57,833 bases of DNA from positions 1-57,833 of IMG/VR virus record IMGVR_UViG_3300033145_000723; one strand, written 5' to 3'. The position numbers and the translations under genes are program-made. Every line of letters starts with the position of its first letter. Position 1 is the first letter of the stretch. Under the pieces are notes generated by a model. It saw only the letters and a program-made list of their open reading frames with translations, ran no database searches and had not been told where the DNA came from. The DNA comes from a virus. This document shows positions 23,289 through 30,128 of this stretch, piece by piece.

Positions 23289-23405
23289 TCATTTAGGGCA
23301 AACGTATCCGCAAGCTTCCGCAGTATCGCCATTCACTTTCACTTTGCATTTATCGTTTACGCATACCCAAGTTTTAATATAACGAGTTTCTAAGAACGGT
23401 CTCAT
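23289..23405 (-). CDS. 38-residue Cys-rich microprotein coupled to large terminase
   Basis: From ATG 23405 to TGA at 23289. The start overlaps the large terminase stop by four bases (ATGA) and has GGAG before it. The product is basic and has two paired cysteines (WVCVNDKC and ACGYVCPK), fitting a single small zinc-binding knuckle. Coupling to the terminase suggests the two are made in fixed ratio, but the function is unknown. Confidence 0.5.
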   Translation of the reverse strand: MRPFLETRYIKTWVCVNDKCKVKVNGDTAEACGYVCPK

Positions 23406-24889
23406 CTTCTCCTACTCCTCTGCTTTCGAGGTGCGTTGCTCCTCTTCTTCAAACCGCCGATGACTTTACGCTTACCAAAGAGCTTTGCAAATGCTGCACT
23501 ACTCGCATCGATTTGATCTTTGAACTTTGCGAAGGGGAAGAACTGCATTTCGTTTATGTACTCAAGATTCCATGGAGCAATGAGGATGATTACATTCCCA
23601 CCGTTGACTTGAACTGCAAACGGGTCTGCTCTGAAAACCTTATCGCCTCTCGGAAGGTCTGCAACGATTGAGTATCCCGCAAGATTTCGTACCGTGTTCT
23701 GCGCCGATTCTTTTCCACCGCTTCCAGGTTCTTGCTCTACTCCAATTTCAACTTCAGGGCCATCCATCTTAGCTGTGTTCTTGATAATCTTCTCGCGCGT
23801 GAATGCTTCCCATTGTCCACGCACCACATCAAGAATCCAAAACCGTCCTCCTAAATCCCATCCCATTTTTATGCCAACAGTATAGGCACCATCTCCACCC
23901 GTTCCTGCCTTATCCCAAAAGCGTACCACTCGTTTAAACTTTCGTCTAGCGGGTGCTACCTTTTCGTACTGCAGATTCTCCACCTTGAACATACCACCTT
24001 CAAGCGGTACTGGGTTCTGTCCTGCTTGCCCCGCGTATCCAAACTCACCCAAATCAGCACGGAGAGATTTGAGTACAACTCTGTCCAGTCTCACCGGATC
24101 AAGTAGACCATCTTTGTAAAACCTTCTGACATGTCCAGGCTTTACATTGTCAGCCAACTCAGCAGGTAAACAGATATGCCGAATCTTACTTGCCTTTTTC
24201 TCAATCATGTTTCCGGTGGGATCATTCTGATGTAGTCGCTGCATGATTAAAATCGTTGGCGTGACTCGTTTGTTGACCTTTCGAGTTGGTAGTGTTTCAG
24301 ACATCCATGCGTTGACCTTTTTCAAATCTGCTTCCGACTTGGCACCTTGCGGGTCTAACGGATCATCGATGATAATTATATGAGCATGCATCCCAGTGAT
24401 CGTACCGCCAACCCCTACGCACATTCTTGAACCGCCTAGCGTGTTCATGAAGTGCTGCTTGCCAAACTGTTCTGGGGAGAGACGGACTTCAGGAAATGCC
24501 GCGCGGTATTTATCTGAGTTGATAACCTCTCTGGTTCTTCTGCTTAATTCCATCGCAAGGAAAAATGTGTAGCTCCCGCAAATGATTTTGTACTTTGGTT
24601 TAATAGTCCAGACCCACGCGGGAAACATCACGCTACAAATTGTGGACTTGGTTGAACCGGGAGGAACGTTGATAATCACATCATGTTTTTTCGGAAGACC
24701 TGCAAAGACACGTTCAGCAGTTTTTTGTAGTTCGTTACAAATAAATTCGATATGCCAATTCCAAACCGGATCATCTGGAATGATTGTATCCCAAAATTCC
24801 TTGACGAATTCATAGAACGATTCGCGACAAATAGATTGAATCAAATCGTCTTCACTGTAACTAGGTTGCGCTAGAGAGGCATCAACCAA
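23402..24889 (-). CDS. Terminase large subunit (ATPase and nuclease)
   Basis: 495 residues from an unusual TTG start at 24889 (preceded by GAGGGG; the next ATG is near residue 89). ATPase domain: Walker A-like NVPPGSTKST at ~74-83 and Walker B IIIIDDP at ~171-177, followed by MQRLHQNDPTGN. RNase H-like nuclease domain: RFWDKAGTGGDGAYT at ~323-337, GVEQEPGSGGK and FKDQIDASSAAFAKL supply the acidic residues. It packages DNA into proheads through the portal. The C-terminus is strongly basic (KKRSNAPRKQRSRRR). It overlaps the small terminase gene by eight bases. Confidence 0.93.
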   Translation of the reverse strand: MVDASLAQPSYSEDDLIQSICRESFYEFVKEFWDTIIPDDPVWNWHIEFICNELQKTAERVFAGLPKKHDVIINVPPGSTKSTICSVMFPAWVWTIKPKYKIICGSYTFFLAMELSRRTREVINSDKYRAAFPEVRLSPEQFGKQHFMNTLGGSRMCVGVGGTITGMHAHIIIIDDPLDPQGAKSEADLKKVNAWMSETLPTRKVNKRVTPTILIMQRLHQNDPTGNMIEKKASKIRHICLPAELADNVKPGHVRRFYKDGLLDPVRLDRVVLKSLRADLGEFGYAGQAGQNPVPLEGGMFKVENLQYEKVAPARRKFKRVVRFWDKAGTGGDGAYTVGIKMGWDLGGRFWILDVVRGQWEAFTREKIIKNTAKMDGPEVEIGVEQEPGSGGKESAQNTVRNLAGYSIVADLPRGDKVFRADPFAVQVNGGNVIILIAPWNLEYINEMQFFPFAKFKDQIDASSAAFAKLFGKRKVIGGLKKRSNAPRKQRSRRR

Positions 24890-25481
24890 CTTTATCCCCT
24901 CGCATTTTCTTGGAGTCGCGTACTGCCTTGAGTAGTTTCTTGCGAACGTCTAACGGAAGTTCAATATCATCCATGAGAACAATATGCTGAGCCACCATAG
25001 CACGAACATCAATTTCATTCTTCTGAACAGGTCTCCCGTCAATTCGATTCCAAAGATCGGCGGCATGGGTCGAGGAGCCGCGCAAAGTTTGTGCAATCTG
25101 GGCATGAACTACGCAATCAAAAACCGTAGAGGTTGCAGCGTTGATGTTTTCCTTTTCACAATATTGAATCGTCTCTTGAAGTTGGTTCGCTGGCATGCGC
25201 ATAATCTCACGCAAGCGCATGGTCAAACTTTCGACTCGTGGGGTGCGAGCAAAGTCACCACCTTTCCGCATCATCACAGACTTCGGAAGAACTGAGAGCG
25301 GACGTTTTGCAGCGGCATCAATTTCATTCGTTGCCATTACAGCGGCATCAAGTATGTCAACTTCCTTTGGCTTTCCCTTGCCTCTCCTTCTGGGGGGAGA
25401 GGTGGCTTTTGTTGACTTCTTCTTTGCCACTTTTTTCTTGGTGACTTTTTTCTTGGTTGTCTTCTTCTTTTTCTTTATCAT
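24882..25481 (-). CDS. Putative terminase small subunit with lysine-rich N-terminal tag
   Basis: 199 residues from ATG 25481 (ATG 25484 adjacent; an in-frame start at 25574 gives an unlikely N-terminus). Residues ~1-40 are a histone H1-like tract (KKKTTKKKVTKKKVAKKKS). The body is helical: LTMRLREIMRMPANQLQETI, then a segment ending in WNRIDGRPVQKNEIDVRA, a layout common in small terminase-like proteins that recognise packaging sites. It is immediately upstream of the large subunit. The tag matches those on several replication proteins in this window. Confidence 0.65.
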   Translation of the reverse strand: MIKKKKKTTKKKVTKKKVAKKKSTKATSPPRRRGKGKPKEVDILDAAVMATNEIDAAAKRPLSVLPKSVMMRKGGDFARTPRVESLTMRLREIMRMPANQLQETIQYCEKENINAATSTVFDCVVHAQIAQTLRGSSTHAADLWNRIDGRPVQKNEIDVRAMVAQHIVLMDDIELPLDVRKKLLKAVRDSKKMRGDKVG

Positions 25482-25692
25482 CATGCCTCTACCATGGAAT
25501 ACGAAATCTGAATAGCAAACCCTTAATCGGTGCCAGAACAGTATTGTCTCAAACTCCAAAACAACTGAACTCATAATGCCCTATGCCTAGCGTACTATAC
25601 CTATGCGTTGTATTCTTATAATTCTTTTTGTCATAAACCTATGAAACATATAATTACGTATGTCGTTCGTTTATCTCTGGAAAGGGGAAAGT
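25482..25692. promoter_or_regulatory. Divergent intergenic region between packaging and small early genes
   Basis: About 210 bases separate the minus-strand terminase operon from the first plus-strand gene, so at least two outward promoters are expected. On the plus strand TTGTCA (25628-25633) and TATAAT (25649-25654) are spaced by 15 bases, slightly short. A second TATAAT lies at 25617-25622 without a good -35. No clear minus-strand promoter was picked out by eye. Confidence 0.35.
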
Positions 25693-25899
25693 ATGAGTGA
25701 AGAGAATCCTGAATGGTGTCCAACGTGTGCAGAACCAATTGGAAATTTGAGTAGAGATGGCAAGAAGTGTAACAAGTGCGGCGCTATCGGTTGCTACCTT
25801 TGTATGCCAACTCCAAGCACTTGTCAAAACTGTTGGGATGCTGCAGTGTACCGCTACTCGAATGGTATCGTAGGAAAACCGAAAGGAAATGCTCAATGA
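25693..25899 (+). CDS. Small zinc-finger protein
   Basis: 68 residues from ATG 25693, behind GGAAAGGGG. Cysteines are arranged WCPTC, CNKCGAIGCYLC and STCQNCW, eight in all, consistent with two zinc sites (a treble-clef or RING-like small finger). The C-terminal end is Gly/Lys-rich (GIVGKPKGN). First gene of a four-gene plus-strand cluster. Probably nucleic-acid or protein binding, such as an early regulator. Confidence 0.6.
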   Translation: MSEENPEWCPTCAEPIGNLSRDGKKCNKCGAIGCYLCMPTPSTCQNCWDAAVYRYSNGIVGKPKGNAQ

Positions 25900-26129
25900 G
25901 TAAAGTCAGTCAAATTCGTTTGCGAATCCTAGCGCACTACCAAGAAGTTTTGTTCCGTCTCTGGTACAAGGTAGAGCTAGGCTTTTACGATAGCCGCTCC
26001 GAAATCGGTGACCTGGCCCTCGAAATGCGCGACACCTATTACAAACACGAAAGCATATTCAATGTTGAGTATGGTGCATGGAGAGAGCAGGAAATAGCAA
26101 AGAAAGGAAAAGCAAATGGTGGAACCTGA
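25896..26129 (+). CDS. Hypothetical helical protein
   Basis: 77 residues. ATG overlaps the preceding stop by four bases, so it is probably translationally coupled. Helical and amphipathic (VSQIRLRILAHYQEVLFRLW, EIGDLALEMRDTYYKHES), ending basic (AKKGKANGGT). No motif recognised. Part of the small plus-strand operon 25693-26578. Confidence 0.55.
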   Translation: MSKVSQIRLRILAHYQEVLFRLWYKVELGFYDSRSEIGDLALEMRDTYYKHESIFNVEYGAWREQEIAKKGKANGGT

Positions 26130-26355
26130 ACAGTATAACGATGCACGAAAGATATCAGCAGGACTCACTGAATATGACAGGAGGAAAAAGATAGTGGATA
26201 AGACAAAGCGAACAACAATTCAACTCTCTGCATTATTCCTTGCGGGTGCTATCAGTGAAATGTCTGAGTATATGCAGGACGTAACTACAGCCGACATATT
26301 CCTTGAGGCACTAATCAAAGGCTTAGAGAAAGAAAGGAAAGACCGCTATGCCTAA
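26116..26355 (+). CDS. Hypothetical helical protein
   Basis: 79 residues, start overlapped with the previous gene by 14 bases and preceded by GGAAAAG. Charged N-terminus (DARKISAGLTEYDRRKKI), then a helix with a hydrophobic face (TIQLSALFLAGAISEMSEYM), then LEALIKGLEKERKDR. No family recognised. Overlaps the next gene by eight bases. Confidence 0.55.
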   Translation: MVEPEQYNDARKISAGLTEYDRRKKIVDKTKRTTIQLSALFLAGAISEMSEYMQDVTTADIFLEALIKGLEKERKDRYA

Positions 26356-26578
26356 ACGATCAAAGAAGCAGGACAAACTTGGAGTCAGAGCACATACAAA
26401 AAAGGGTTGCAAGCATTTGTTCATCCCGAATATCTCAGAGGAAACTAAACGCCGGTTTAAATCTGCCTGTAGTGTGGCAGGGCATTCCATGACGCATGTC
26501 ATCACATCTTTCATGGTTAAGTATTCTGACCTCCAACTCATTCCCGGTAAAGGTGAACAGGAAGGAGAGGAACCATAG
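26348..26578 (+). CDS. Putative ribbon-helix-helix DNA-binding protein
   Basis: 76 residues, last gene of the small operon. After a basic arm (KRSKKQDKLGVRAHTKKG) comes KHLFIPNISEETKRRFKSAC, then SVAGHSMTHVITSFMVKYS. A strand followed by two helices with a G-x-S/T between them is the ribbon-helix-helix (Arc/MetJ/CopG) plan. Such proteins usually repress their own or neighbouring promoters. Confidence is moderate because the fold is inferred from pattern only. Confidence 0.55.
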   Translation: MPKRSKKQDKLGVRAHTKKGCKHLFIPNISEETKRRFKSACSVAGHSMTHVITSFMVKYSDLQLIPGKGEQEGEEP

Positions 26579-26694
26579 AAGCGCACAAGTATCATTCGTT
26601 CAATCGGTGCAACTTATGCTAACAAATATCATCGATGCTCTTCGATGTTATCTGTTCTACGTGATGCAACGCGATGCTCTCTCTTGTATTTCAA

Positions 26695-26717
26695 AACGCC
26701 CTGCTCTACCCCCCAAT
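26695..26717 (+). repeat. Direct repeat copy 1 with CCCCCCAAT
   Basis: AACGCCCTG followed by CTCTA and CCCCCCAAT. The same sequence with small differences recurs at 26841-26864. An inverted TATTGGGGGG lies between them at 26792-26801 and can pair with CCCCCCAATA of this copy across about 73 bases. Repeated G/C runs in a non-coding region suggest a protein-binding site, an origin iteron-like element or a structured transcript end. Confidence 0.7.
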
Positions 26718-26791
26718 AGGGTGTCTTATCTTACTCTCTTTACTACTTTATAGAATATAGAATATAGGTTATGCATAAGTAAGAGTATCTA

Positions 26792-26802
26792 TATTGGGGG
26801 GG
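26792..26802. repeat. Inverted copy (TATTG plus seven G) of the CCCCCCAAT element
   Basis: TATTGGGGGG is the exact reverse complement of CCCCCCAATA at 26709-26718, and its ATTGGGGGG part matches CCCCCCAAT of the second direct repeat as well. The element could therefore switch partners between the upstream and downstream copies. An AT-rich spacer with TATAGAATATAGAATATAGG lies between it and copy 1. Confidence 0.65.
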
Positions 26803-26840
26803 TGGAACCGGTCGTTTTCAAATACAAGTAGCGAGACAGA

Positions 26841-26864
26841 AACGCCCTGTTCTTGCCCCCCAAT
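26841..26864 (+). repeat. Direct repeat copy 2 with CCCCCCAAT
   Basis: AACGCCCTG, TTCTTG, CCCCCCAAT: near-copy of 26695-26717. It is followed within 40 bases by two copies of CCTGGGCGCA (26884-26904) and by the terminator-like hairpin. Confidence 0.7.
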
Positions 26865-26923
26865 GAAAAGGGGAATCGTGCTACCTGGGCGCACCCTGGG
26901 CGCAATTGTACTAAGGGGGTCCG

Positions 26924-26956
26924 AGGGGGGTCAAGACCGGAAACCCCCTATTTTTC
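26924..26956 (+). terminator. Intrinsic terminator-like hairpin after the small operon
   Basis: AGGGGG (26924-26929) can pair with CCCCCT (26944-26949), followed at once by ATTTTT. It lies about 350 bases after the last small plus-strand gene and before the next candidate promoter, so it could separate the two transcription units. The loop is long (14 bases), so strength is uncertain. Confidence 0.45.
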
Positions 26957-27109
26957 GGGTCTTTTCTCCCTCTCTTGTACGATTACTAAAATAATCGAAC
27001 GAATAATAACGCCTGTAACATAGGGCTTTCGTAACGACTTGCAAGACCGTCTCCACAACTCCTTTAATACCAGTCGGTTAAAATCCTCAGAATCTTTCAG
27101 AGAATTATC

Positions 27110-27137
27110 TTGCTATCGGTCGAGAATCGGCTATTAT
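27110..27137 (+). promoter_or_regulatory. Candidate sigma-70 promoter for the 27719 operon
   Basis: TTGCTA (27110-27115) and TATTAT (27132-27137) are separated by 16 bases. They match four and five of six consensus positions. A start near 27144 would leave a leader of about 575 bases before the first gene. The TTAATGTATTAA palindrome at 27141-27152 overlaps the predicted start site and could be an operator. Confidence 0.4.
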
Positions 27138-27194
27138 TGTTAATGTATTAAACGTTCATTGACAACCGGGTTTGGAACGCAGGAGGGCGGCAAA

Positions 27195-27223
27195 GCCAAA
27201 CAACCCCCATGAGAGGGTGAGGC
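27195..27223 (+). ncRNA. Structured RNA element, copy 1
   Basis: Stem 1 GCC/GGC, linker AAACA, stem 2 ACCC/GGGT, loop CCATGAGA, then GA. The same layout recurs at 27432-27465 with different but still complementary stem bases, so the structure rather than the sequence seems conserved. No gene follows this copy directly. Confidence 0.5.
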
Positions 27224-27431
27224 GTTGCAGTCATCTGCCAGACAAACTTTTATCTGCCTATGGTAAGACGAGAGAATTTCCAACCTCTCAACCAGTTACC
27301 TTGAATGGCTGCAAGCGAACCGCAGAGCGTTCGCAAAAATGGCTTTGGTCCTACGCCTAGCTTAACAGCAAAGACCGCCTATCTAAAATTCTGCACGAAA
27401 GCACTAACGAGAATTCAGTCAAACTTATCTG

Positions 27432-27465
27432 CCACCAAATAACTCCCTCTGAGAGAGTGAGGTGG
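27432..27465 (+). ncRNA. Structured RNA element, copy 2
   Basis: Stem 1 CCACC/GGTGG, linker AAATA, stem 2 ACTC/GAGT, loop CCTCTGAGA, then GA. Compared with copy 1 the linker, the TGAGA end of the loop and the GA are shared, while stem bases differ in a compensated way (ACCC/GGGT versus ACTC/GAGT). Located inside the long leader upstream of 27719. Confidence 0.5.
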
Positions 27466-27694
27466 TAATTCCTACAAACAGATAACGCAAGCGAAACTGT
27501 CACTTGCAAGACTGAATGAAACTCTATGACTTTCTGTTATCGTGAGGGACCGGGAACGGAGATCAGAACTCGGATAGGAATTTCGTTGAATCGAAACGCA
27601 CAAAATCGAACGCGCAAATCAAAAATAGATTCGGTTCGTGAGTGCGTCTCAGGAATTGGCAACCCTGACTGAAGAGATGCCAAACGGAAGTTAG

Positions 27695-27711
27695 TTCAGA
27701 ACCACAGGGAG
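27695..27711 (+). promoter_or_regulatory. Repeated leader motif with ribosome binding site, copy 1
   Basis: TTCAGAACCACAGGGAG directly before the gene at 27719. Related sequences precede the next three genes: TTCAGAAGCACAAAGGAG (27930-27947), TACAGAACCATAGAGGAG (28370-28387) and TTCAGAAACCCAAAGGAG (29045-29062). The constant CAGAA-box upstream of the Shine-Dalgarno suggests an extended ribosome or regulator contact. Confidence 0.6.
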
Positions 27712-27718
27712 ATGGAAA

Positions 27719-27889
27719 ATGGCAAAGAAAACAAAGAAACAAATACAAAAGCTTTGGGCTAAACAGGAAAAGGCATGGACAAAGTGGCGTGAGCAATTTA
27801 CTGAATTTGAAAAAGAACACCTTCGTGATTTAATTATCCGGGAGCATCATCAGGATATGACAAAGATTTACGATGAAAGAATCGGTTGA
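27719..27889 (+). CDS. 56-residue basic helical protein
   Basis: From ATG 27719 (behind GGGAG in the repeated leader) to TGA 27889. The product is helical, rich in Lys, Trp, Glu and His (KKTKKQIQKLWAKQEKAW, FTEFEKEHLRDLIIREHH). No family recognised. First gene after the long structured leader. Its short lysine-rich start is reminiscent of the tags on other proteins here. Confidence 0.6.
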   Translation: MAKKTKKQIQKLWAKQEKAWTKWREQFTEFEKEHLRDLIIREHHQDMTKIYDERIG

Positions 27890-27900
27890 AAACTTCACCC

Positions 27901-27914
27901 CACTCATTCGAGTG
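27901..27914 (+). ncRNA. Structured RNA element, copy 3 (hairpin before 27955)
   Basis: CACTC and GAGTG close a four-base ATTC loop, followed by AGG that can pair with upstream CC. It shares stem 2 (ACTC/GAGT) and the following GAGG with copy 2. It lies 12 bases after the preceding stop codon and 30 bases before the repeated ribosome-binding leader of the next gene. Confidence 0.5.
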
Positions 27915-27954
27915 AGGCTCTGCAGTTAATTCAGAAGCACAAAGGAGAAAGACC

Positions 27955-28308
27955 ATGTTCGTATCAAACGTATCGATGCAAGACATGCGCACCGCACTCG
28001 GCAACCTCGAAAGAAAGTACGGCGGGAACATTTTGTTTGCGAAGATCGAACAGAAATCAAAAGTCAGAATTCAGTTCACTCTGAAAGTTGACTGCGCGAG
28101 TGGACATGGTTCAGCGCGTTCGCGCTCTGGACGCAAAACTGGTTCGGCTTGCTGGCATGCTCATGGTCATTTCTTTGATGCTCTGATGAAAGTCAATACG
28201 CATGCAATCGTCACCACTCGCGACACGCAAAAGATTTCGATCTACGGTGGTAACTGGCAAGACAACAACAATATGAAAAGTCTCTGCGAGTGTGAAGCGA
28301 AGAACTAA
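27955..28308 (+). CDS. Hypothetical early protein
   Basis: 117 residues with AAAGGAG before the start. A helical start (QDMRTALGNLERKYGGNILF) is followed by beta-like sequence with many Ser/Gly/His (VDCASGHGSARSRS, CWHAHGHFFDAL), then the motif SIYGGNWQDNNNMKSLCECE. I have an impression that the GNLERKYG start and the GNWQDNN ending occur in phage proteins of unknown function, but I cannot name the family. Confidence 0.6.
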   Translation: MFVSNVSMQDMRTALGNLERKYGGNILFAKIEQKSKVRIQFTLKVDCASGHGSARSRSGRKTGSACWHAHGHFFDALMKVNTHAIVTTRDTQKISIYGGNWQDNNNMKSLCECEAKN

Positions 28309-28332
28309 TTCAAATCCAAAAAGCGAAAACGC

Positions 28333-28361
28333 AACCCTCCACCCATTCGGGTGGGGGTTTT
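28333..28361 (+). terminator. Strong hairpin with TTTT (RNA element copy 4)
   Basis: AACCC-CCACCC pairs with GGGTGG-GGG-TT around an ATTC loop with a single bulged T, eleven pairs in all, followed by further Ts. It can act as an intrinsic terminator after 27955-28308, or as an attenuator, and shares its ATTC loop and stem plan with copy 3. The leader motif of the next gene follows nine bases later. Confidence 0.55.
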
Positions 28362-28393
28362 GAAGTTGATACAGAACCATAGAGGAGAATCAA

Positions 28394-29023
28394 ATGCCTA
28401 AGCTCAGAAAGAAAAGCACACGCAAGTCAACATACAATCTCATTTGCACTCTGGAAGATATGGAAAATCGTTTGACCGAAAATGCCAAGCATGACGTTTT
28501 GGATTACGTCAAGCAACTTCAGAAGATCGTGAACGGGAGACGGAAGAAAGATATTACTCTGCGTCTCTGCAAAGCGCAAGACCGCCGCGCATACCTTCGG
28601 CTGAACGTTGGCGAAACTTATTTGAATGTCATCGTGGATACTTACGGCTACTCCTACTATGGAATTGGTTTTGGATCAAGCGAAACTGAAAAGCCCCGCA
28701 CGATCATCAGCGCAGTCCTACGCAAAGCCAAGAAAGAGCAAGCGAAGAGAGACAAAAATGCAAAGATGATCGCGGATGCAAAAGCGCGTACCGAAAAACA
28801 TCTGCTCCCCATCAAGAAACTAATGGAGATGCTTGTTCCAGGTGTCACGATCAAAGAATCATTCTCAGAGCGTTATGCAGAAATTACTGTATCGAAAAAG
28901 ATGAAGAACGGAAAGCTTGTTGAAGCTGAGATCAGTGTCAACTCGAAAGATGAACTTCAGATTCAATTGGACGCGCCAAACATCAGCGCGAATGAATTGA
29001 TCGCAATCTTTTCGGTCCTCTAG
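28394..29023 (+). CDS. Hypothetical early protein
   Basis: 209 residues, preceded by the repeated leader and GAGGAG. Basic N-terminus (KLRKKSTRKSTY), helical region with ENRLTENAKHDVLDYVKQLQ, a beta part around LNVIVDTYGYSYYGIGFG, a Lys-rich helix (RKAKKEQAKRDKNAKMIADA), and a C-terminal beta/alpha part with AEITVSKKMKNG. No catalytic motif. Possibly nucleic-acid associated by charge, function unknown. Confidence 0.6.
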   Translation: MPKLRKKSTRKSTYNLICTLEDMENRLTENAKHDVLDYVKQLQKIVNGRRKKDITLRLCKAQDRRAYLRLNVGETYLNVIVDTYGYSYYGIGFGSSETEKPRTIISAVLRKAKKEQAKRDKNAKMIADAKARTEKHLLPIKKLMEMLVPGVTIKESFSERYAEITVSKKMKNGKLVEAEISVNSKDELQIQLDAPNISANELIAIFSVL

Positions 29024-29069
29024 TCAGAACCCTTTTGCAACTCATTCAGAAACCCAAAGGAGATGAATC

Positions 29070-29297
29070 ATGGCAGCAAAGAAAAAGACTCTAAGCCAAA
29101 GACTCGCAGCAGAGATCAAACGTAATCCCATGCTTGCAGGATTTGTTGCACACGCGATTGTAGCTGAAGCAGATCGTGTAGCGAATGCATCTGAAGAGGC
29201 AAAGAAACAATTCGACAAGGGTCTTGTAACTTACGATTACTGGAACTCCCTTGGACAAGTTTGTAAAGGGATCGTGGGAGATAGCAGAGGAGAGTAG
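29070..29297 (+). CDS. Small basic early protein
   Basis: 75 residues, start in the fourth repeated leader (AAAGGAG). Begins MAAKKKTLSQRLAAEIKRNP, followed by an alanine-rich helix (GFVAHAIVAEADRVANAS) and ends DSRGE. No family recognised. Nearest in style to small regulatory or anti-host proteins of early operons. Confidence 0.6.
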   Translation: MAAKKKTLSQRLAAEIKRNPMLAGFVAHAIVAEADRVANASEEAKKQFDKGLVTYDYWNSLGQVCKGIVGDSRGE

Positions 29298-29301
29298 AAA
29301 G

Positions 29302-29547
29302 ATGGTTCAGTCAACTTACGTCAAGCAAGAATACCTGGACACGGCAACCGATATCCATAAGCTGAATGATTTATTCCTGGAAGGTCTTGCGAACCACGAG
29401 AAAGGAGCAGAGGAAAACCGCTATCACTTTAGCTATGCTTTCACTCTCGAACTCGTTCGCGATGCTCTCCGCGTCTGTGTCAAATGGCTCCTGACCATCA
29501 CCGACAAAGAATTGAATACCGTCCTTGAAAGGAATCGTCAAGAATAG
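29302..29547 (+). CDS. Hypothetical early protein
   Basis: 81 residues from ATG 29302, directly behind GGAGAGTAG, five bases after the preceding stop. Helical with conserved-looking FLEGLANHEKGAEENRYHFS and FTLELVRDALRVCVKWLL. No membrane anchor despite a hydrophobic helix. Ends basic (VLERNRQE). Unknown. Confidence 0.55.
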   Translation: MVQSTYVKQEYLDTATDIHKLNDLFLEGLANHEKGAEENRYHFSYAFTLELVRDALRVCVKWLLTITDKELNTVLERNRQE

Positions 29548-29603
29548 TGAGACCGGTTGTAACCGCTCTCGTTTTGAACCTGGATCAGAAAGGAATTCGC
29601 ACG

Positions 29604-30128
29604 ATGAAAATGTTCAGCGTACTAGACCCGCTAAAGGAAGCGCACGAAGTAGCTTTGGAAATGGCGAGAGCCACTGGTGGCTCTATGTTTTTTGTTGAAT
29701 CCATTAACGATGACAAAGTTGTTATCCGTGATGAATTCAGTGAAATGCTAACAACCTTTTGCAGAAAGCCTGACACACGAACGATCTTCGAAAAGGCTGA
29801 TGAAAGTTTCAAAGCACTCGTGAAGGACACAAGTTTTGAAGCGGTCTTAGTTGCTGCTTTGGAACATGCGAAAGGACAGGCGGTTGCTGCTGGCATCGGC
29901 TTTGTCGAATCGCAACCCCATTCCCAGATCGAACAGATGTATGAAGATGATGAACAACAATGGAAGAACATCTCAATTCTTTTAGATAACGCGAGACAGG
30001 AAATCCCAGTAAGACCCATTGGAGAGGAAAGCGAAAAACCTACTGCAGAAGATATGGTCGAGGAAGATGAAAGGGAAACTGATGGCAACGAAGAAGAAAA
30101 AGGTTTGGAAGTTCCTTCGGGCGGGTGA
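29604..30128 (+). CDS. Hypothetical early protein, acidic C-terminus
   Basis: 174 residues from ATG 29604, preceded by a degenerate leader GATCAGAAAGGA (an in-frame start upstream lacks a ribosome binding site). N-terminal alpha/beta part (FSVLDPLKEAHEVALEMARA), a central helix (SFEAVLVAALEHAKGQAVAA) and a Glu/Asp-rich tail (EEDERETDGNEEEKGLE). The 3' end overlaps the next gene by 47 bases. No family recognised. Confidence 0.55.
   Translation: MKMFSVLDPLKEAHEVALEMARATGGSMFFVESINDDKVVIRDEFSEMLTTFCRKPDTRTIFEKADESFKALVKDTSFEAVLVAALEHAKGQAVAAGIGFVESQPHSQIEQMYEDDEQQWKNISILLDNARQEIPVRPIGEESEKPTAEDMVEEDERETDGNEEEKGLEVPSGG

Larger units (their letters stand above)
26579..27718. other. 1.1-kb region without a credible gene
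   Basis: Short frames exist but none has a plausible ribosome binding site or protein-like composition. The first part holds repeats with C6/G7 runs (26695-26864) and a terminator-like hairpin (26924-26956). The middle (about 26970-27170) is AT-rich and contains a candidate promoter and a TTAATGTATTAA palindrome (27141-27152). The last part (27144-27718) is rich in hairpins and acts as the leader of the next operon. It could contain the replication origin or a non-coding RNA. Confidence 0.6.

Noticed and set aside
26496-26994. Two short plus-strand frames in the repeat region
   Set aside because: No ribosome binding sites, and frames run through G/C-run repeats with unlikely composition.
27172-27360. 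Possible 62-codon gene in the leader region
   Set aside because: Starts at TTG without a usable ribosome binding site; Arg/Pro/Ser-rich; the sequence is better explained by RNA hairpins.
27144-27718. tmRNA or tRNA genes in the structured leader
   Set aside because: No TPsiC-type GGTTCRA arm, CCA end or tRNA-length cloverleaf was found; the hairpins do not fit.
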